A DNA stretch of 64,000 nucleotides, taken from contig JADJXA010000025.1 of assembly GCA_016716065.1 (NCBI GenBank), forward strand, positions 248,001-312,000, given 5' to 3'. Both the position numbers and the translations under genes were made by a program. The stretch comes from Candidatus Leptovillus gracilis. GTDB taxonomy: Bacteria; Chloroflexota; Anaerolineae; Promineifilales; Promineifilaceae. Below are positions 7,459-16,256 of the stretch, piece after piece; the stretch's first letter is position 1, and every line of letters starts with the position of its first letter. The notes under the pieces are model-generated. The model did not search any database. It was not told the origin of the DNA and was given only the letters and a program-made list of their open reading frames with translations.

Positions 7459-10317
7459 TTAAGATTTAGCAGACAAGAGCAAAGGGCTAGAGGAAGAAAA
7501 TATCCCTGTTCCTCTGTTCCTCCGCTCTCGCTCTAGCTCTCGCTCTAGCTTCTTTTCACCACTGCCTGCAAATCCCCGCCGCGCCCCAGGGCGTAGCGGA
7601 GGGTGACGGTTTGGCCGTCTTGGACATGCACGGCCGTTGCCGGACTGACCTGCCCCACCCTTTCGCCAGCAGCGGTGTAGGCTGCTTTGCGGCCGCTCTC
7701 TTCCTTTATATAGAGGCGCATATTCGCGGTAGGCTGTGGGCGCGTGTTCGGCCAACGCTTGCCGCGCCGCCCGGCGTGTCTGTCGGTTCATATCACCCAT
7801 ACTCGTCGCAGGCTGTTTCGCTTGTTGGCGGTGATAATGAACCCACGCTTCCTGGATGTGGAGGATGGTGTAATCCGTTTCGTGAGCCACGGAATGGCCG
7901 TGGCCTACGGCCGTCTCCGCTCCTTCCCGCAGCAGCCCCCGCTCACTCTCCCGGATACTCTCCAACAGCCCAATCTCCCGCAGCGCCGCAACGGACTTGT
8001 GCCCGATGCCCGGCAGCCGCTCCCCCTCTTCGTTCCTTTCTCCCGCCTGCCACACGGCCGCATCCGACCCGCCCGACAGCAAGGCGCTGACCATCGCCCC
8101 GCGCAGGATGGCATTGTGCCGCTCCGGGTGATGGTGGTGCAGGCTGTCCCACACCGCCTGGCGCGCCCGTTCGTAGCGCGCCTGTCGCTGCGTCTGGCGG
8201 ATGACTTCTTTCTCGGCCTGACTCAGTTTCTCCCCCGGCGTAACTGGCACAGGCGGCAGCGGCTCCCGCAGCGCGGCAGCGAAGGTCTTGTTCAGCCCCG
8301 CGCCAATGGCGATGGTTTCCGGCTCGGCAAAGGCGGCTTCCAATAAGGCCAATGGGGGTCTTGCGGCAGCAGCCATCTCGTCGCGCACGGCCGTCATCCG
8401 CCCGATATGCCCTTCAATGCCCGCCACCGTCTCGTCCAGCCAGTGGTCGGTGGAAAATCGCGGACGGGGCGGACGCTCCTCGGCCGTCCAGTCCAGGCTC
8501 AGGCGTTTGTGCAGCACCGCCGGGATGGGCGCGCCGCTGGCCAGAATCTCCCGGCTGTTGGCGTAGTTCCAGGCCACCACCTGGCTCAGGTCGGCGCCCG
8601 TCTTGACTGCGCTGTCTATGATGTCCTCCAGCGGCGCGGGCGGCTGCTCCGGCAGACCGCCAGTCAGCGCTTTGTTGAGCATCAGGCTGTTACAGTACAT
8701 GCCCAACGCTCCTTTGTTGGCTAAGGCGCGGTTAACGGCCGTTTCCATCACCTCCACCGTGTACGCCTCCGCCCCTTCGCCTAGACCGCCAGTGGTCGCG
8801 GCGTCTACCAACCCCAGATAGTCCGGCTCCAAATGGTCAATGCGCGGCGGCAGCTTGCGGCTGTCGGCGTCGGGAAAGCGGATGAGGCGGCCACTGCCAC
8901 TGCCGACAGCCCATTCGGGAATGGCTGAATCTGGCGTCGGCTGCAAGACGATGTACTCGCCTACCTGGTTGGGGCTGCGCCAGGCCAGGATTTTTTCCGC
9001 CCCGTCATGGTCGGTGAAGGCGTGCAGCCAGAGGGCGTCGTCGTGGTCGGCCCCGCCCAGAATCCCGGCGATGCCCTGTCCCTGCGGCGAATCGGGCAGA
9101 GACAACCAATCTTCGTCGTTGACCCAGGCCGTGCCTCGTCCGGCGTCCAGGTGGATGTGGCCTTTGGGGACTGTTACTTCAATTCCCGCCCGTTGGGCCA
9201 CGGCCGTCGGCATGACGTAGTGGCGCGCGCCAGGAATGGGCAGGCGCAGCTTCTCCAGCGTCTGGTAGTTGAGCCGGTCGAGGTGGCGGTTCATCAGGCT
9301 TTTGGTGTGCCCGGCAAACCAGCGCGGGTCGCCGCCGCTGGCCAGGTATTCGCGCAGTGGCCAGCTTTCCACCTCGGCCAACGTTGTGTGCGCCTCCAAC
9401 CGGCGCATCGCCGCCACCACATCGCCATTGAGTCCGGCAGCAAACAAGTCGCCTTCCTGGCCCAACCACTCGTGGAGCTGCCGCTCGTCGAAGAAGGGGT
9501 GGAGGTTGATGAGGCTCTGCACGTCGAGGCGCATCTGCTCCTTGCCATGGACGAAGTTGACGCCGACAAAGCGTCGCCCGCCGGTCAGCGAGATTTCCCC
9601 TTTGGTGTCTTTGGGCAGCAGGAAATCTACGGCACGGCCGTGTGCGTCGCGCAAATCATCCACCACCACGGCGTGGCCTTTATCCTGCCCGGCCTCAGTC
9701 ATCACGGTGAACTCCACACGGCCGGCGTTGGCCAGTTCCCGCCGCAAGCGGGCGCGGCGCGAGGGGGAGAGGTCTTCGGACAAGGCCAGCTTGCCCAGCA
9801 TCCGGCGCGACATCAGGCCGGCCCCGTCCCAGACCTTCGCTTCTTCTTTGCTCTGCTCCATGTAGGCAACGGTCACGTCGTCGGTCGGGAAGAAGCCGCT
9901 GACAAAATGGGGCCGCATCAGGCGCGAGATACGCTTGGAGAGGACAAAGCTGCCCTTTTTCAGAGAGAGCTTCAGGCCGGTCTGGTCCAGGAATTGTTGG
10001 GTGTCCATGCCGTCCATGTACAAATCTGTCACCTGGTCACCGTTCACCCACCGCAGCGTGGGCGTGGTCTGGCCGAATGTGTCGGCAGCAGCCACATCGC
10101 CCAATTTGTCCACCGGCTGGACGACAATGCGCCAGGCGCGGCGGGTCTGGGCCAGGAAAGGATACACCGCCCCACCCAACGCCGTCTCAGGACTAATGAC
10201 GGTATACGGCAGGCTCTCTTCCTTTATATATCCACCCCCACTGCCGCCGCCGCGATAAAAGCGATATGGAACCTGCCGCCCTTCTTTACCCCCACTCAAC
10301 ATCCCTCGTCCTCCCAT
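7459..10317 (-). CDS. Large protein of unknown function with double-psi-barrel polymerase-like motifs
   Basis: About 952 residues from the ATG at 10317, which overlaps the upstream TAA as TAATG; a start 48 bp upstream lies inside the previous gene and is less likely. No family is certain. In order I see GGADHDDALW (Asp at about 424, 426, 427), RSPNQVGEYIVLQP, a helix with MYCNSLMLNKAL, then IIDSAVKTGAD (Lys at about 572). That order recalls the DxDGD site and downstream D-x-x-K-T-G segment of QDE-1/YonO-like RNA polymerases, although the third Asp is shifted. The C-terminal 85 residues look out of frame (see 7545-7721). It lies between a DUF4417 gene and the actin-like gene. A nucleic-acid enzyme of the element is the best guess; polymerase is a hypothesis only. 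Confidence 0.55.
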   Translation of the reverse strand: MGGRGMLSGGKEGRQVPYRFYRGGGSGGGYIKEESLPYTVISPETALGGAVYPFLAQTRRAWRIVVQPVDKLGDVAAADTFGQTTPTLRWVNGDQVTDLYMDGMDTQQFLDQTGLKLSLKKGSFVLSKRISRLMRPHFVSGFFPTDDVTVAYMEQSKEEAKVWDGAGLMSRRMLGKLALSEDLSPSRRARLRRELANAGRVEFTVMTEAGQDKGHAVVVDDLRDAHGRAVDFLLPKDTKGEISLTGGRRFVGVNFVHGKEQMRLDVQSLINLHPFFDERQLHEWLGQEGDLFAAGLNGDVVAAMRRLEAHTTLAEVESWPLREYLASGGDPRWFAGHTKSLMNRHLDRLNYQTLEKLRLPIPGARHYVMPTAVAQRAGIEVTVPKGHIHLDAGRGTAWVNDEDWLSLPDSPQGQGIAGILGGADHDDALWLHAFTDHDGAEKILAWRSPNQVGEYIVLQPTPDSAIPEWAVGSGSGRLIRFPDADSRKLPPRIDHLEPDYLGLVDAATTGGLGEGAEAYTVEVMETAVNRALANKGALGMYCNSLMLNKALTGGLPEQPPAPLEDIIDSAVKTGADLSQVVAWNYANSREILASGAPIPAVLHKRLSLDWTAEERPPRPRFSTDHWLDETVAGIEGHIGRMTAVRDEMAAAARPPLALLEAAFAEPETIAIGAGLNKTFAAALREPLPPVPVTPGEKLSQAEKEVIRQTQRQARYERARQAVWDSLHHHHPERHNAILRGAMVSALLSGGSDAAVWQAGERNEEGERLPGIGHKSVAALREIGLLESIRESERGLLREGAETAVGHGHSVAHETDYTILHIQEAWVHYHRQQAKQPATSMGDMNRQTRRAARQALAEHAPTAYREYAPLYKGRERPQSSLHRCWRKGGAGQSGNGRACPRRPNRHPPLRPGARRGFAGSGEKKLERELERERRNRGTGIFSSSSPLLLSAKS
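7524..7552. repeat. GAGCTAGAGC-type low-complexity repeat (copy 1)
   Basis: Alternating gctctcgctctagct units. The same family appears at 16561, 23473, 28738 and 31567. Here it supplies the stop codon (TAG) of the small gene at 7545-7721. Confidence 0.85.
7545..7721 (-). CDS. Small 58-residue protein, or displaced C-terminus of the upstream large gene
   Basis: An ATG at 7721 opens a 58-codon frame (MRLYIKEESGRKAAYTAAG...) ending at a TAG within the low-complexity repeat. Its composition is much more protein-like, with strand-like segments AVHVQDGQTVTLRYALGRGG, than the overlapping tail of the large upstream frame, which here becomes Arg/Cys/Gly-rich. Two readings are possible: an independent small gene overlapping the end of the large gene, or the true C-terminus of that gene after a frameshift near 7700-7721. 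The stretch YIKEES also appears near the N-terminus of the large gene, suggesting a duplicated piece. No family is recognised. Confidence 0.5.
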   Translation of the reverse strand: MRLYIKEESGRKAAYTAAGERVGQVSPATAVHVQDGQTVTLRYALGRGGDLQAVVKRS

Positions 10318-11000
10318 TATTCCCTCTCCCCCTCTCCCCTTCTCCTTGTCCCCCGTTCTCCCCACTGCCGCGCCTGGCGGATACCCTGCCAGCGGGTGGG
10401 ATAGGAAATAATCTCGGCCAGTTCATGGCACAGCGGCGGCAGGTCGCCGTAACACAGCACCCGGCTGGGCGACAATCGCCGCGTCATCTCGCGGAAACCG
10501 GCCACAAACAAGGCTCGCGCCGTCTCGTCCTGCCGCCAGCGCAGGCCGACGGTGGAGAGGGCCACAAGGCTGTGACGTGGCAGGCCCAGAAAGCAGAAAT
10601 CGTAGCTCACGGACGTACTCCAGCTCACTGTGGGAATAACCGTCAGGCCGTTGGCCTGCCAATAGGCGCCGCACCAGCGGCTGCGGTAGACGTTCCACAC
10701 CTGCGCCGCCACCGGCCAATCCCGGTAGAGGCTGAAATCCGGCGTCAGAACGGCCGTGTACGGCCGTAAACCCTTCAGCGCCTGCCCCGGCCGGTTCCAC
10801 ACAGCCTCGAAGCGGTAATCCTCCAAAAAGAAATGCAGCCCCGCCCCGCTAACCAGTTCGCTCGCCACCGGCCGCTGCCGGTAGGGCATCAGCCAGGCCG
10901 GAACCTGAGCCAGCGGCGTGTGGACCAACGCTGGGATGTCCAGATTGTTGTCGCCGGGAAATTTAATTGCGGAGTGCGGAGTGCGGAGTGCGGAGTGCAA
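10317..11000 (-). CDS. DUF4417 family protein
   Basis: 227 residues. The core carries the family pattern: a W-x-W-region (FSLYRDWPVAAQVWNVYRSRWCGAYWQANG), then TVIPTVSWSTSVSYDFCFLGLPRHSLVALSTVGL. DUF4417 proteins are common on phages and plasmids and have no firmly known activity. The start shown is a TTG at 11000 with AGAGGTG upstream; it lies inside a gcggagt repeat, so the first dozen residues (HSALRTPHSA) are repeat-derived and the true start may be downstream. The C-terminal ERGTRRRGEGERE also comes from low-complexity DNA. The stop overlaps the next gene (TAATG). Confidence 0.7.
   Translation of the reverse strand: MHSALRTPHSAIKFPGDNNLDIPALVHTPLAQVPAWLMPYRQRPVASELVSGAGLHFFLEDYRFEAVWNRPGQALKGLRPYTAVLTPDFSLYRDWPVAAQVWNVYRSRWCGAYWQANGLTVIPTVSWSTSVSYDFCFLGLPRHSLVALSTVGLRWRQDETARALFVAGFREMTRRLSPSRVLCYGDLPPLCHELAEIISYPTRWQGIRQARQWGERGTRRRGEGERE
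10971..10999. repeat. gcggagt tandem repeat
   Basis: Four head-to-tail copies of a 7-mer (gcggagt). The family recurs at about 15118-15154, 18195-18215, 20620-20690, 21740-21800, 23400-23440 and 63290-63360. Confidence 0.85.
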
Positions 11001-11032
11001 GAAACACCTCTATACGAACAACAGTAATCACT

Positions 11033-12001
11033 TCATCGCCCTTCATCCAGGCGTGACAACAATTGTTGCGGGTCCACTGCCTGGCGCATTCCGGCATCGA
11101 GGCCGCTGACCAGGGTATTCCAGAAGGCCTGCTGCCCATCATCGGCGATGAGACCATTGCGCTGACACGCCTGACGCAGGTGGGCGATAACCATCGCCTG
11201 CGGCAGTAAGCCCGCGCCAACATAGCGCCCCAGGCAGAAAGCAGCCCGGTTCAGACAATCGTTGCGACCCCCCGACGGCATCTGCCCCAGGGCGACCACC
11301 TCCCGATGCAGGGCGGCATGGGCGTAGCGCTGGAGGCGCAAGAGAGCATCTCCTCGCCAGGGGAGAACGGCCGTGCCGTTCGTGGGTCGGCTGGCTTGTT
11401 TCTTTTTCGGCCGCTGGTCAAAGTAGGCGGCGGCGGCCAATATGGACTTAAAAGCCGCCGCCGACAAAACTGGCACGGCCGTTGCTTCGCCCCACAACCA
11501 GCGGTAAACATGGCCGGAAGCGTGGCGCGACGGCGGAGCGGTGATGTAACCCCCCTCCCCGCGCGTCTCGATGCGCTTACGGCCGTCGCCGCTCCAGGCC
11601 AATGTCCGGTTGCCGATCGGTTCCACCAGCCGCAGGTAGACGTGAAAGCCTTTACTCGTCACGGATGTCGGCAGGCTGACGGCCACTCCCCCCACCCGCT
11701 CCAACCAGGCGGGGAAGATGGCGGCGGCTTCGTGGTCGAAGTCCAAGACCACCAGTCCGCCGCTCACCCGGCCACCGACCAGCCCGACGTTGGCCTGCCC
11801 GTCGCCAAACCAGGCGCGAATCTGCACCTCACCGGCCGGAATTTCCCGAAAGGGCTGCCACACGCCCTTTGTCCGCCCCGGTCGTCGTCGGTCGGGGACC
11901 TGGGGCAGCCGTTCCCAGTACGGCCGTTTGTCCCGCCCCAACGGGATAACCGACAGTCCGGCAGCCTGATAGGCCAGCGCCATCTGCAACAATTCGTTCA
12001 T
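11033..12001 (-). CDS. Bifunctional DNA primase/polymerase (Prim-Pol)
   Basis: 322 residues. The N-terminal two thirds match the archaeo-eukaryotic Prim-Pol fold of plasmids: ALAYQAAGLSVIPL at the start, the metal-binding VVLDFDHEAA (Asp87, Asp89), SKGFHVYLRL with the conserved His, and RGEGGYITAPPSRHASG, the third conserved block. The C-terminal 110 residues form a helical, PriCT-like region with GGRNDCLNRAAFCLGRY. Such proteins make primers, and often extend them, during plasmid replication. The ATG overlaps the stop of the upstream coupling ATPase (ATGA), so the two are translated together. No helicase domain is fused. Confidence 0.85.
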   Translation of the reverse strand: MNELLQMALAYQAAGLSVIPLGRDKRPYWERLPQVPDRRRPGRTKGVWQPFREIPAGEVQIRAWFGDGQANVGLVGGRVSGGLVVLDFDHEAAAIFPAWLERVGGVAVSLPTSVTSKGFHVYLRLVEPIGNRTLAWSGDGRKRIETRGEGGYITAPPSRHASGHVYRWLWGEATAVPVLSAAAFKSILAAAAYFDQRPKKKQASRPTNGTAVLPWRGDALLRLQRYAHAALHREVVALGQMPSGGRNDCLNRAAFCLGRYVGAGLLPQAMVIAHLRQACQRNGLIADDGQQAFWNTLVSGLDAGMRQAVDPQQLLSRLDEGR

Positions 12002-14997
12002 TGGATCGTCGGCCGCCTGTCCTCTGGCTCATCGGCCTCGTCGCCGCCCGGCTGCGCCGCCGCCAGTTTCGCCGCCTCAGCCGCGGCTTTGGCCTCGGCC
12101 ACTACTCGTTGCCTCTCAGCCACCGCCCGCAGATAATCTGCGTCGCTCTGCCACCAGGGGATGCCGCAGCGCAGCCGCGACAGCAGCCGCAGACGGTTCA
12201 CTTTGCCCATCAGGATGCCCGGCGTCCTCATCGCCTCCTCCACCCACCAGGCGTTGTGCGCCGCCCGCAAGGCGCACAACGCTTCGTACTTCGCCGGCGG
12301 CAGCTCCTGCAAGACCGCCAGCAGTTGTCCAGCCCCCTCGCTGTCGCCTGGCTCAATCTCCCGCGCCCAGCTAAACAGGCTCTCCAGCGCCAGTTCCGGA
12401 CCGGGGTTGGCCGGTATCGCGCTCGCCGCGTCGCCCAGCGCCGCCGGCGGCGTCGGCCACGGCGCGGTCTTTGGCCGCGCCATCGCCCGCAGCGGCGGCA
12501 GCGTCCGCACCAGGCAGGGGGCCGCCTGCCCGCCGCCCAGCGCCAGCCGGACATACGCCCGGTAGGGCCGCAGCTGCTGTATATCTTCGGCCGTCACCGA
12601 CGCCCCCATGATTCGCGCCGCCACCTGCGCGTCTTCGGCCCCCAGACTCAAGGCTATCTGGCTGCGGCAGTTGCCGATGACCACCTGGCGTACTTCCGGC
12701 GGCAGGCTGACGTAGGATTGGTTCATCAGGATGACCGCCGCCCCATACTTGCGCGTCTCGTTGAGCAGCACGCCGACAAACTCGGCCAGCGCGCCGATGG
12801 ATTCGGCCAACTCGTCTATCGCCACCGTGATGGGCGGCAGGTCGCCGCGCGGGTCGCGGGCCAGCAGCAGGGCGATGAGTTCCTGCAGCAGCAAGACGCT
12901 CCAGATGCGTTTCGTCTCTTCGCCCATCTCGTCGTGCATCGGGCAGAGAACTAGCTTGCCGCTGTTTAACGCTTCGGCCAGGTTGACAGTCGAACCCGCT
13001 TGCCCCAGCGTCCGCCGCACCAATCCCCGCCGGGTGAAGTTCTCCACCCGCCTTCTGGCCGCGCCTATCGCCCGCTTCTGGTCCTGGCCGTTCCACGACG
13101 GGAACTGCTTCTGCCAGAACGCCAACGCCTGCTGCGCCTGTGGCGATGTCGGCTGCACTTTTTCCAGGTAGGCTGCCCGCGTCTGCTCGTCGAGCAGGTC
13201 GGCCAGGGTGAGCATCGAGGCGGTTTCCGCGCCGTGCAGCGCCAGTGTCAGGGCGTGGAACAATACTTCCTGCATGCCCACGGAACTGTCCCACGACGTC
13301 CCCATCCCGGCGCGCAGGGCGGCCATCAGGCGTTCGACGGCCGTCTCTTTCCCCTGCCCCACGTCGAACAGGTTGAAGCGAAAGGGCTGGCGCAGGTCGC
13401 CGGGGTCGAGCAGGATGACGTCGCCCTCCCGTTCCAGCGGCACGCCTTGCAGGATGTCGTCTATCAGGCTGCGATGCGGGTCTATCACCAGCGCCCCATG
13501 CCCGGCCAGCCAATCCTGCAAGACAAGGTTGGCCCCCAAGACGCTCTTGCCCGACCCTGTCGCCCCGCAGATGAACGTATGGGTGGTGGCGTCTTGGAAG
13601 CTGTGGCCGATTATCGTCTCTTCGCCGCTGCTGCGGTTCTGGACGCCGTAAAAGCGCTTGACAGGTCGGCGTGTCAGGACGAGCGGCAGCGGGGTGAACG
13701 CTTTGCCGCCTGTCTGGCCGCTGCTCCCGTGCAGCACGGTGTCGGCGCGGGCGACGACCACCTGGCCGGCCGCGGCCAATGGCTCCGCGCCAGCCGTGTG
13801 CAGCCGGGCGTAGGGCGCCGCTTCGACCTGATTCGGCAGGTAGAGGAGCTGCCCCAACTCGCTGCTGCCCATGATGAAGCCGCCGCTCGCCGGGAAGTGT
13901 CGCCCCAGGACCGGCGCGGCGTCTGTGCCCCGCTTGTCTACCTTCAGATGGTTCCAGCCGCTGCGGGTCTGGGAGATGAGGGCGTTGCTCACCCGTTCCA
14001 CTTCCCGCTCGGCCGTCGGCCCGCAAGCCCAGACGCGCAGGCACACTTCGTAGAGCGGCCCGGCGGTCAGCCGCTCGCTGATGCGCGCCAACTCCGCTTG
14101 CAGTTGGTCGGGGTTGATGGGGCCGTACTGCTGGCTGGTGGCCCGGCGCAGCGAGCCGCTCTCGTTGTTGTGGGTCTGCGTCTGGCTGTGGCTGCCGCGG
14201 TTGTTGAGCTGTCGCCGGATGAGGTTGGCGCGTAGTTCCCAGGCTTGCCGTTTGGATGGTGGCGCCGGGCGCACCAATACCTGCACGCCGCCTATCGTCC
14301 CCACCGGCAGCGCCTCGATTTCGGCCAGCAGCCCCCCCACCGGCGAGGGTGGGCGGGCCATGCCGTAGCGTATCTCGACGGTGCGCAGCGGGTGGAAATC
14401 TGGTTGCGCCAGCGTCAGGGTGCGCCAGCGCCAGGCGGAATCCGCCGCGTCGGCGCTCAGGTCGCCGCGATGGGGGATGTCCACGAAGATTTCGCCAGCC
14501 TCGGCGGCGGAGATGGTCGCCGCTGCCGTCCGCAGGCGGCGGATTTCTACCTTGGCCCACTCTTTGCTCACTTCGGTTGTCATTTCCTGGGCCAGTTCGG
14601 CCGGCGTGCTGAGGCTGAACAGGCTCTGATGGTGGTCGCCGTTCAGTTCCAGGCTGATGTGGGCCGCGGGCAGGTCCAGTCGCCCACGGCTCAGGTGGCT
14701 GCCGGGAGCGCGCCGCCAGAATTCGCAGGTGACCAGGTCGGGTCCCGGCCGTGGGGCCAGGGAGTAGAGCAGCCGCTCGGCCTGGTTTAGCGCCGTCTGC
14801 CGCCGCTGCCAGCAGCGGTAAAACCACCAGAGGGTGGCCAGGCTCAGGCCGAGACCAACAAAACCAAGCAGCCGCCAGCGTTCCAGCGGGCTGTCTTCGG
14901 CTCCGGTAAACAGTAAGATGCCGTGGCTGCCCAGTCCGATGAGCAAGGTGAGCAGCAGGCTGAACATGATGAGTTTGTATAGGATGGATTGAGTCAT
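11998..14997 (-). CDS. Type IV secretion/conjugation coupling-type ATPase (VirD4/TraD-like)
   Basis: 999 residues from the ATG at 14997; the frame is open further upstream only through a tandem repeat, so that extension (QLSTINSQLSTINS...) is rejected. The N-terminus has two membrane helices (about residues 8-30 and 45-62), then a long soluble region. The ATPase domain begins at about residue 470: FICGATGSGKSVLGANL (Walker A), ALVIDPHRSLIDDIL, and Walker B ITVAIDELAES, followed by RKYGAAVILMNQSY and the IALSLGAEDAQVAARIMG segment typical of the DUF87/TraD group. It should dock DNA-protein substrate to the secretion channel. It overlaps the primase gene by 4 bp, and VirB4-like genes lie upstream in the same train. 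Confidence 0.85.
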   Translation of the reverse strand: MTQSILYKLIMFSLLLTLLIGLGSHGILLFTGAEDSPLERWRLLGFVGLGLSLATLWWFYRCWQRRQTALNQAERLLYSLAPRPGPDLVTCEFWRRAPGSHLSRGRLDLPAAHISLELNGDHHQSLFSLSTPAELAQEMTTEVSKEWAKVEIRRLRTAAATISAAEAGEIFVDIPHRGDLSADAADSAWRWRTLTLAQPDFHPLRTVEIRYGMARPPSPVGGLLAEIEALPVGTIGGVQVLVRPAPPSKRQAWELRANLIRRQLNNRGSHSQTQTHNNESGSLRRATSQQYGPINPDQLQAELARISERLTAGPLYEVCLRVWACGPTAEREVERVSNALISQTRSGWNHLKVDKRGTDAAPVLGRHFPASGGFIMGSSELGQLLYLPNQVEAAPYARLHTAGAEPLAAAGQVVVARADTVLHGSSGQTGGKAFTPLPLVLTRRPVKRFYGVQNRSSGEETIIGHSFQDATTHTFICGATGSGKSVLGANLVLQDWLAGHGALVIDPHRSLIDDILQGVPLEREGDVILLDPGDLRQPFRFNLFDVGQGKETAVERLMAALRAGMGTSWDSSVGMQEVLFHALTLALHGAETASMLTLADLLDEQTRAAYLEKVQPTSPQAQQALAFWQKQFPSWNGQDQKRAIGAARRRVENFTRRGLVRRTLGQAGSTVNLAEALNSGKLVLCPMHDEMGEETKRIWSVLLLQELIALLLARDPRGDLPPITVAIDELAESIGALAEFVGVLLNETRKYGAAVILMNQSYVSLPPEVRQVVIGNCRSQIALSLGAEDAQVAARIMGASVTAEDIQQLRPYRAYVRLALGGGQAAPCLVRTLPPLRAMARPKTAPWPTPPAALGDAASAIPANPGPELALESLFSWAREIEPGDSEGAGQLLAVLQELPPAKYEALCALRAAHNAWWVEEAMRTPGILMGKVNRLRLLSRLRCGIPWWQSDADYLRAVAERQRVVAEAKAAAEAAKLAAAQPGGDEADEPEDRRPTIQ

Positions 14998-14998
14998 A

Positions 14999-15154
14999 AT
15001 AGTTGATAGTTGGGAGTTGATAGTTGATAGTTGGGAGTTGATAGTTGATAGTTGGGAGTTGATAGTTGATAGTTGGGAGTTGATAGTTGACAGTTGGCAG
15101 TTGGGAGTTGCTGGTGGCCGCATTCCGCATTCCGCATTCCACACTCCGCACTCC
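14999..15154. repeat. Minisatellite of agttgatagttggg units, then cattccg/cactccg units
   Basis: About 110 bp of agttgatagttgggagttgat units immediately upstream of the coupling ATPase start, followed by several attccgc/actccgc units. It fills the whole junction between two genes. The same unit types recur at 16072, 18111 and 21600. Confidence 0.9.
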
Positions 15155-15162
15155 GTTGGTTG

Positions 15163-16059
15163 CTACCCAAAAGGGTCTTCGTCCTCTTTGTCGCACTCTG
15201 ACGGCCGTTCGGTGGCGGCCAGGTCGGAGTAGTAGGTGAACTGTTCGATGGTCAGTAGTCCGGCGGATGTTGCCGCTTGTAAACGCAGCTGCTCACTCTC
15301 TGCCTCGCCTGGCTCCGCCTGTTGCTGCCGCTGGCGCGGTGGCGCGGCTGGGCGAACGGACCAGGAGATTGCGCTGGCCGCAAAAACCAACCCGAAAACC
15401 CAGAACATGGATTGCAGGAGAAGCAGATTGGCGTAGGCGGTCCAAAAATCTTCGGGGAAGAGCCGAATCAGGCTGTCACTGGCGGCAAAGCTCCAACTGC
15501 CAGGTGGGAAAAGCCAGTAATGGAAGCTGTAGAAGAACAGCGGCCAGAACAGGGTGATGAAGGCGATGGAAACGAACAGCAGGAAGAAGCTCATGAAGAC
15601 GCCTCTGTGTAACGCATTGGCCGCTCGCTCTCTGGCCAGCGGCCAGGCAAGCAGCGCCAGCAGGCTCAGTCCCAACAGCCAGGTCAGGCGCGCGCGCCAA
15701 CGGGAGACCTCTTCGGTTAGCCGTTTCACGTCTACCAGGTGGGCCAGTTCCCGCTCGTTGTACAACGGCTGGTTTGTGCCCGGCAGCCGTTGGCTCTCCA
15801 GGAAGCGCACGGCCGTTACCGCCGGTTCCGGGTGGTGTAGATACGTCAAGGTCAGCAGGGCCAGGTCCAGCCGTTCGGTCTGGCTGAAGCCCTGGGCATC
15901 CTCCGGCAAAGTGTGATATATCTCATACAGCGTCGTGGGGCGAATGGTCCCAGCAATGCCGTTCAAGAGAAGCGCCGCCGGGACCAGCAGCGTTATCCCC
16001 ACGCAGACCAGGCTGATGAATAGGTTTTTTAATTGATACTGCATTTCTTCTGTTGTCAT
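15163..16059 (-). CDS. DUF1461/TIGR01906 membrane protein, Lit-like (lipoprotein intramolecular transacylase family)
   Basis: 298 residues from the ATG at 16059; the upstream frame is repeat-derived. Five or so membrane helices: residues about 12-33, 127-150, 160-190 and 225-250, with a large external loop after the first. The loop carries YNERELAHLVDVKRL, and later FYSFHYWLFPPGSWSFAASDSLIRLFPEDFW; both are hallmarks of the DUF1461 family, including the two His residues. Characterised members (Lit in Gram-positives) move an acyl chain within lipoproteins to give lyso-lipoproteins, and a Lit2 is known on mobile elements. The same operon encodes lipoproteins, so it may remodel the element's own surface proteins. 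The soluble C-terminal 50 residues are not a family feature I know. Confidence 0.7.
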   Translation of the reverse strand: MTTEEMQYQLKNLFISLVCVGITLLVPAALLLNGIAGTIRPTTLYEIYHTLPEDAQGFSQTERLDLALLTLTYLHHPEPAVTAVRFLESQRLPGTNQPLYNERELAHLVDVKRLTEEVSRWRARLTWLLGLSLLALLAWPLARERAANALHRGVFMSFFLLFVSIAFITLFWPLFFYSFHYWLFPPGSWSFAASDSLIRLFPEDFWTAYANLLLLQSMFWVFGLVFAASAISWSVRPAAPPRQRQQQAEPGEAESEQLRLQAATSAGLLTIEQFTYYSDLAATERPSECDKEDEDPFG

Positions 16060-16071
16060 GGGTTCCTTTTT

Positions 16072-16256
16072 AGTTGATAGCTGATAGTTGATAGTTGATA
16101 GTTGATAGTTGGTAGTTGATAGTTCATAGTTGGGAGTTGGGAGTTGGGAGTTGGTACTCCACACCCCTCGTTGGCAATTGACAATTAACAATTGACAATT
16201 TCTTCCTCTTCCACTTCACAATTCAAACTTCACACTTCACAATTCAAACTTCACCA
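16072..16256. repeat. Junction repeats: agttgatagtt units and cacaattcaaact units
   Basis: gatagttgatagttg-type units at 16072-16155, then gacaattaacaattgacaatt and acttcacaattcaaa units to 16256. They fill the gap between two genes. Confidence 0.88.

Noticed and set aside
9007..10404. 465-codon plus-strand frame opposite the polymerase-like gene
   Set aside because: Shadow composition (His, Gln, Val, Arg rich), no ribosome-binding site, antisense to a gene with translational coupling.
13000..14235. 411-codon plus-strand frame opposite the coupling ATPase
   Set aside because: Antisense to conserved ATPase blocks; no motif of its own.
12371..15196. Very long (941-codon) open frame overlapping the coupling ATPase in another frame of the same strand
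   Set aside because: Composition is extreme (Arg, Ala, Gly, Pro), it starts in the repeat array and has no domains, while the competing frame has full ATPase motifs. It is an effect of high GC.
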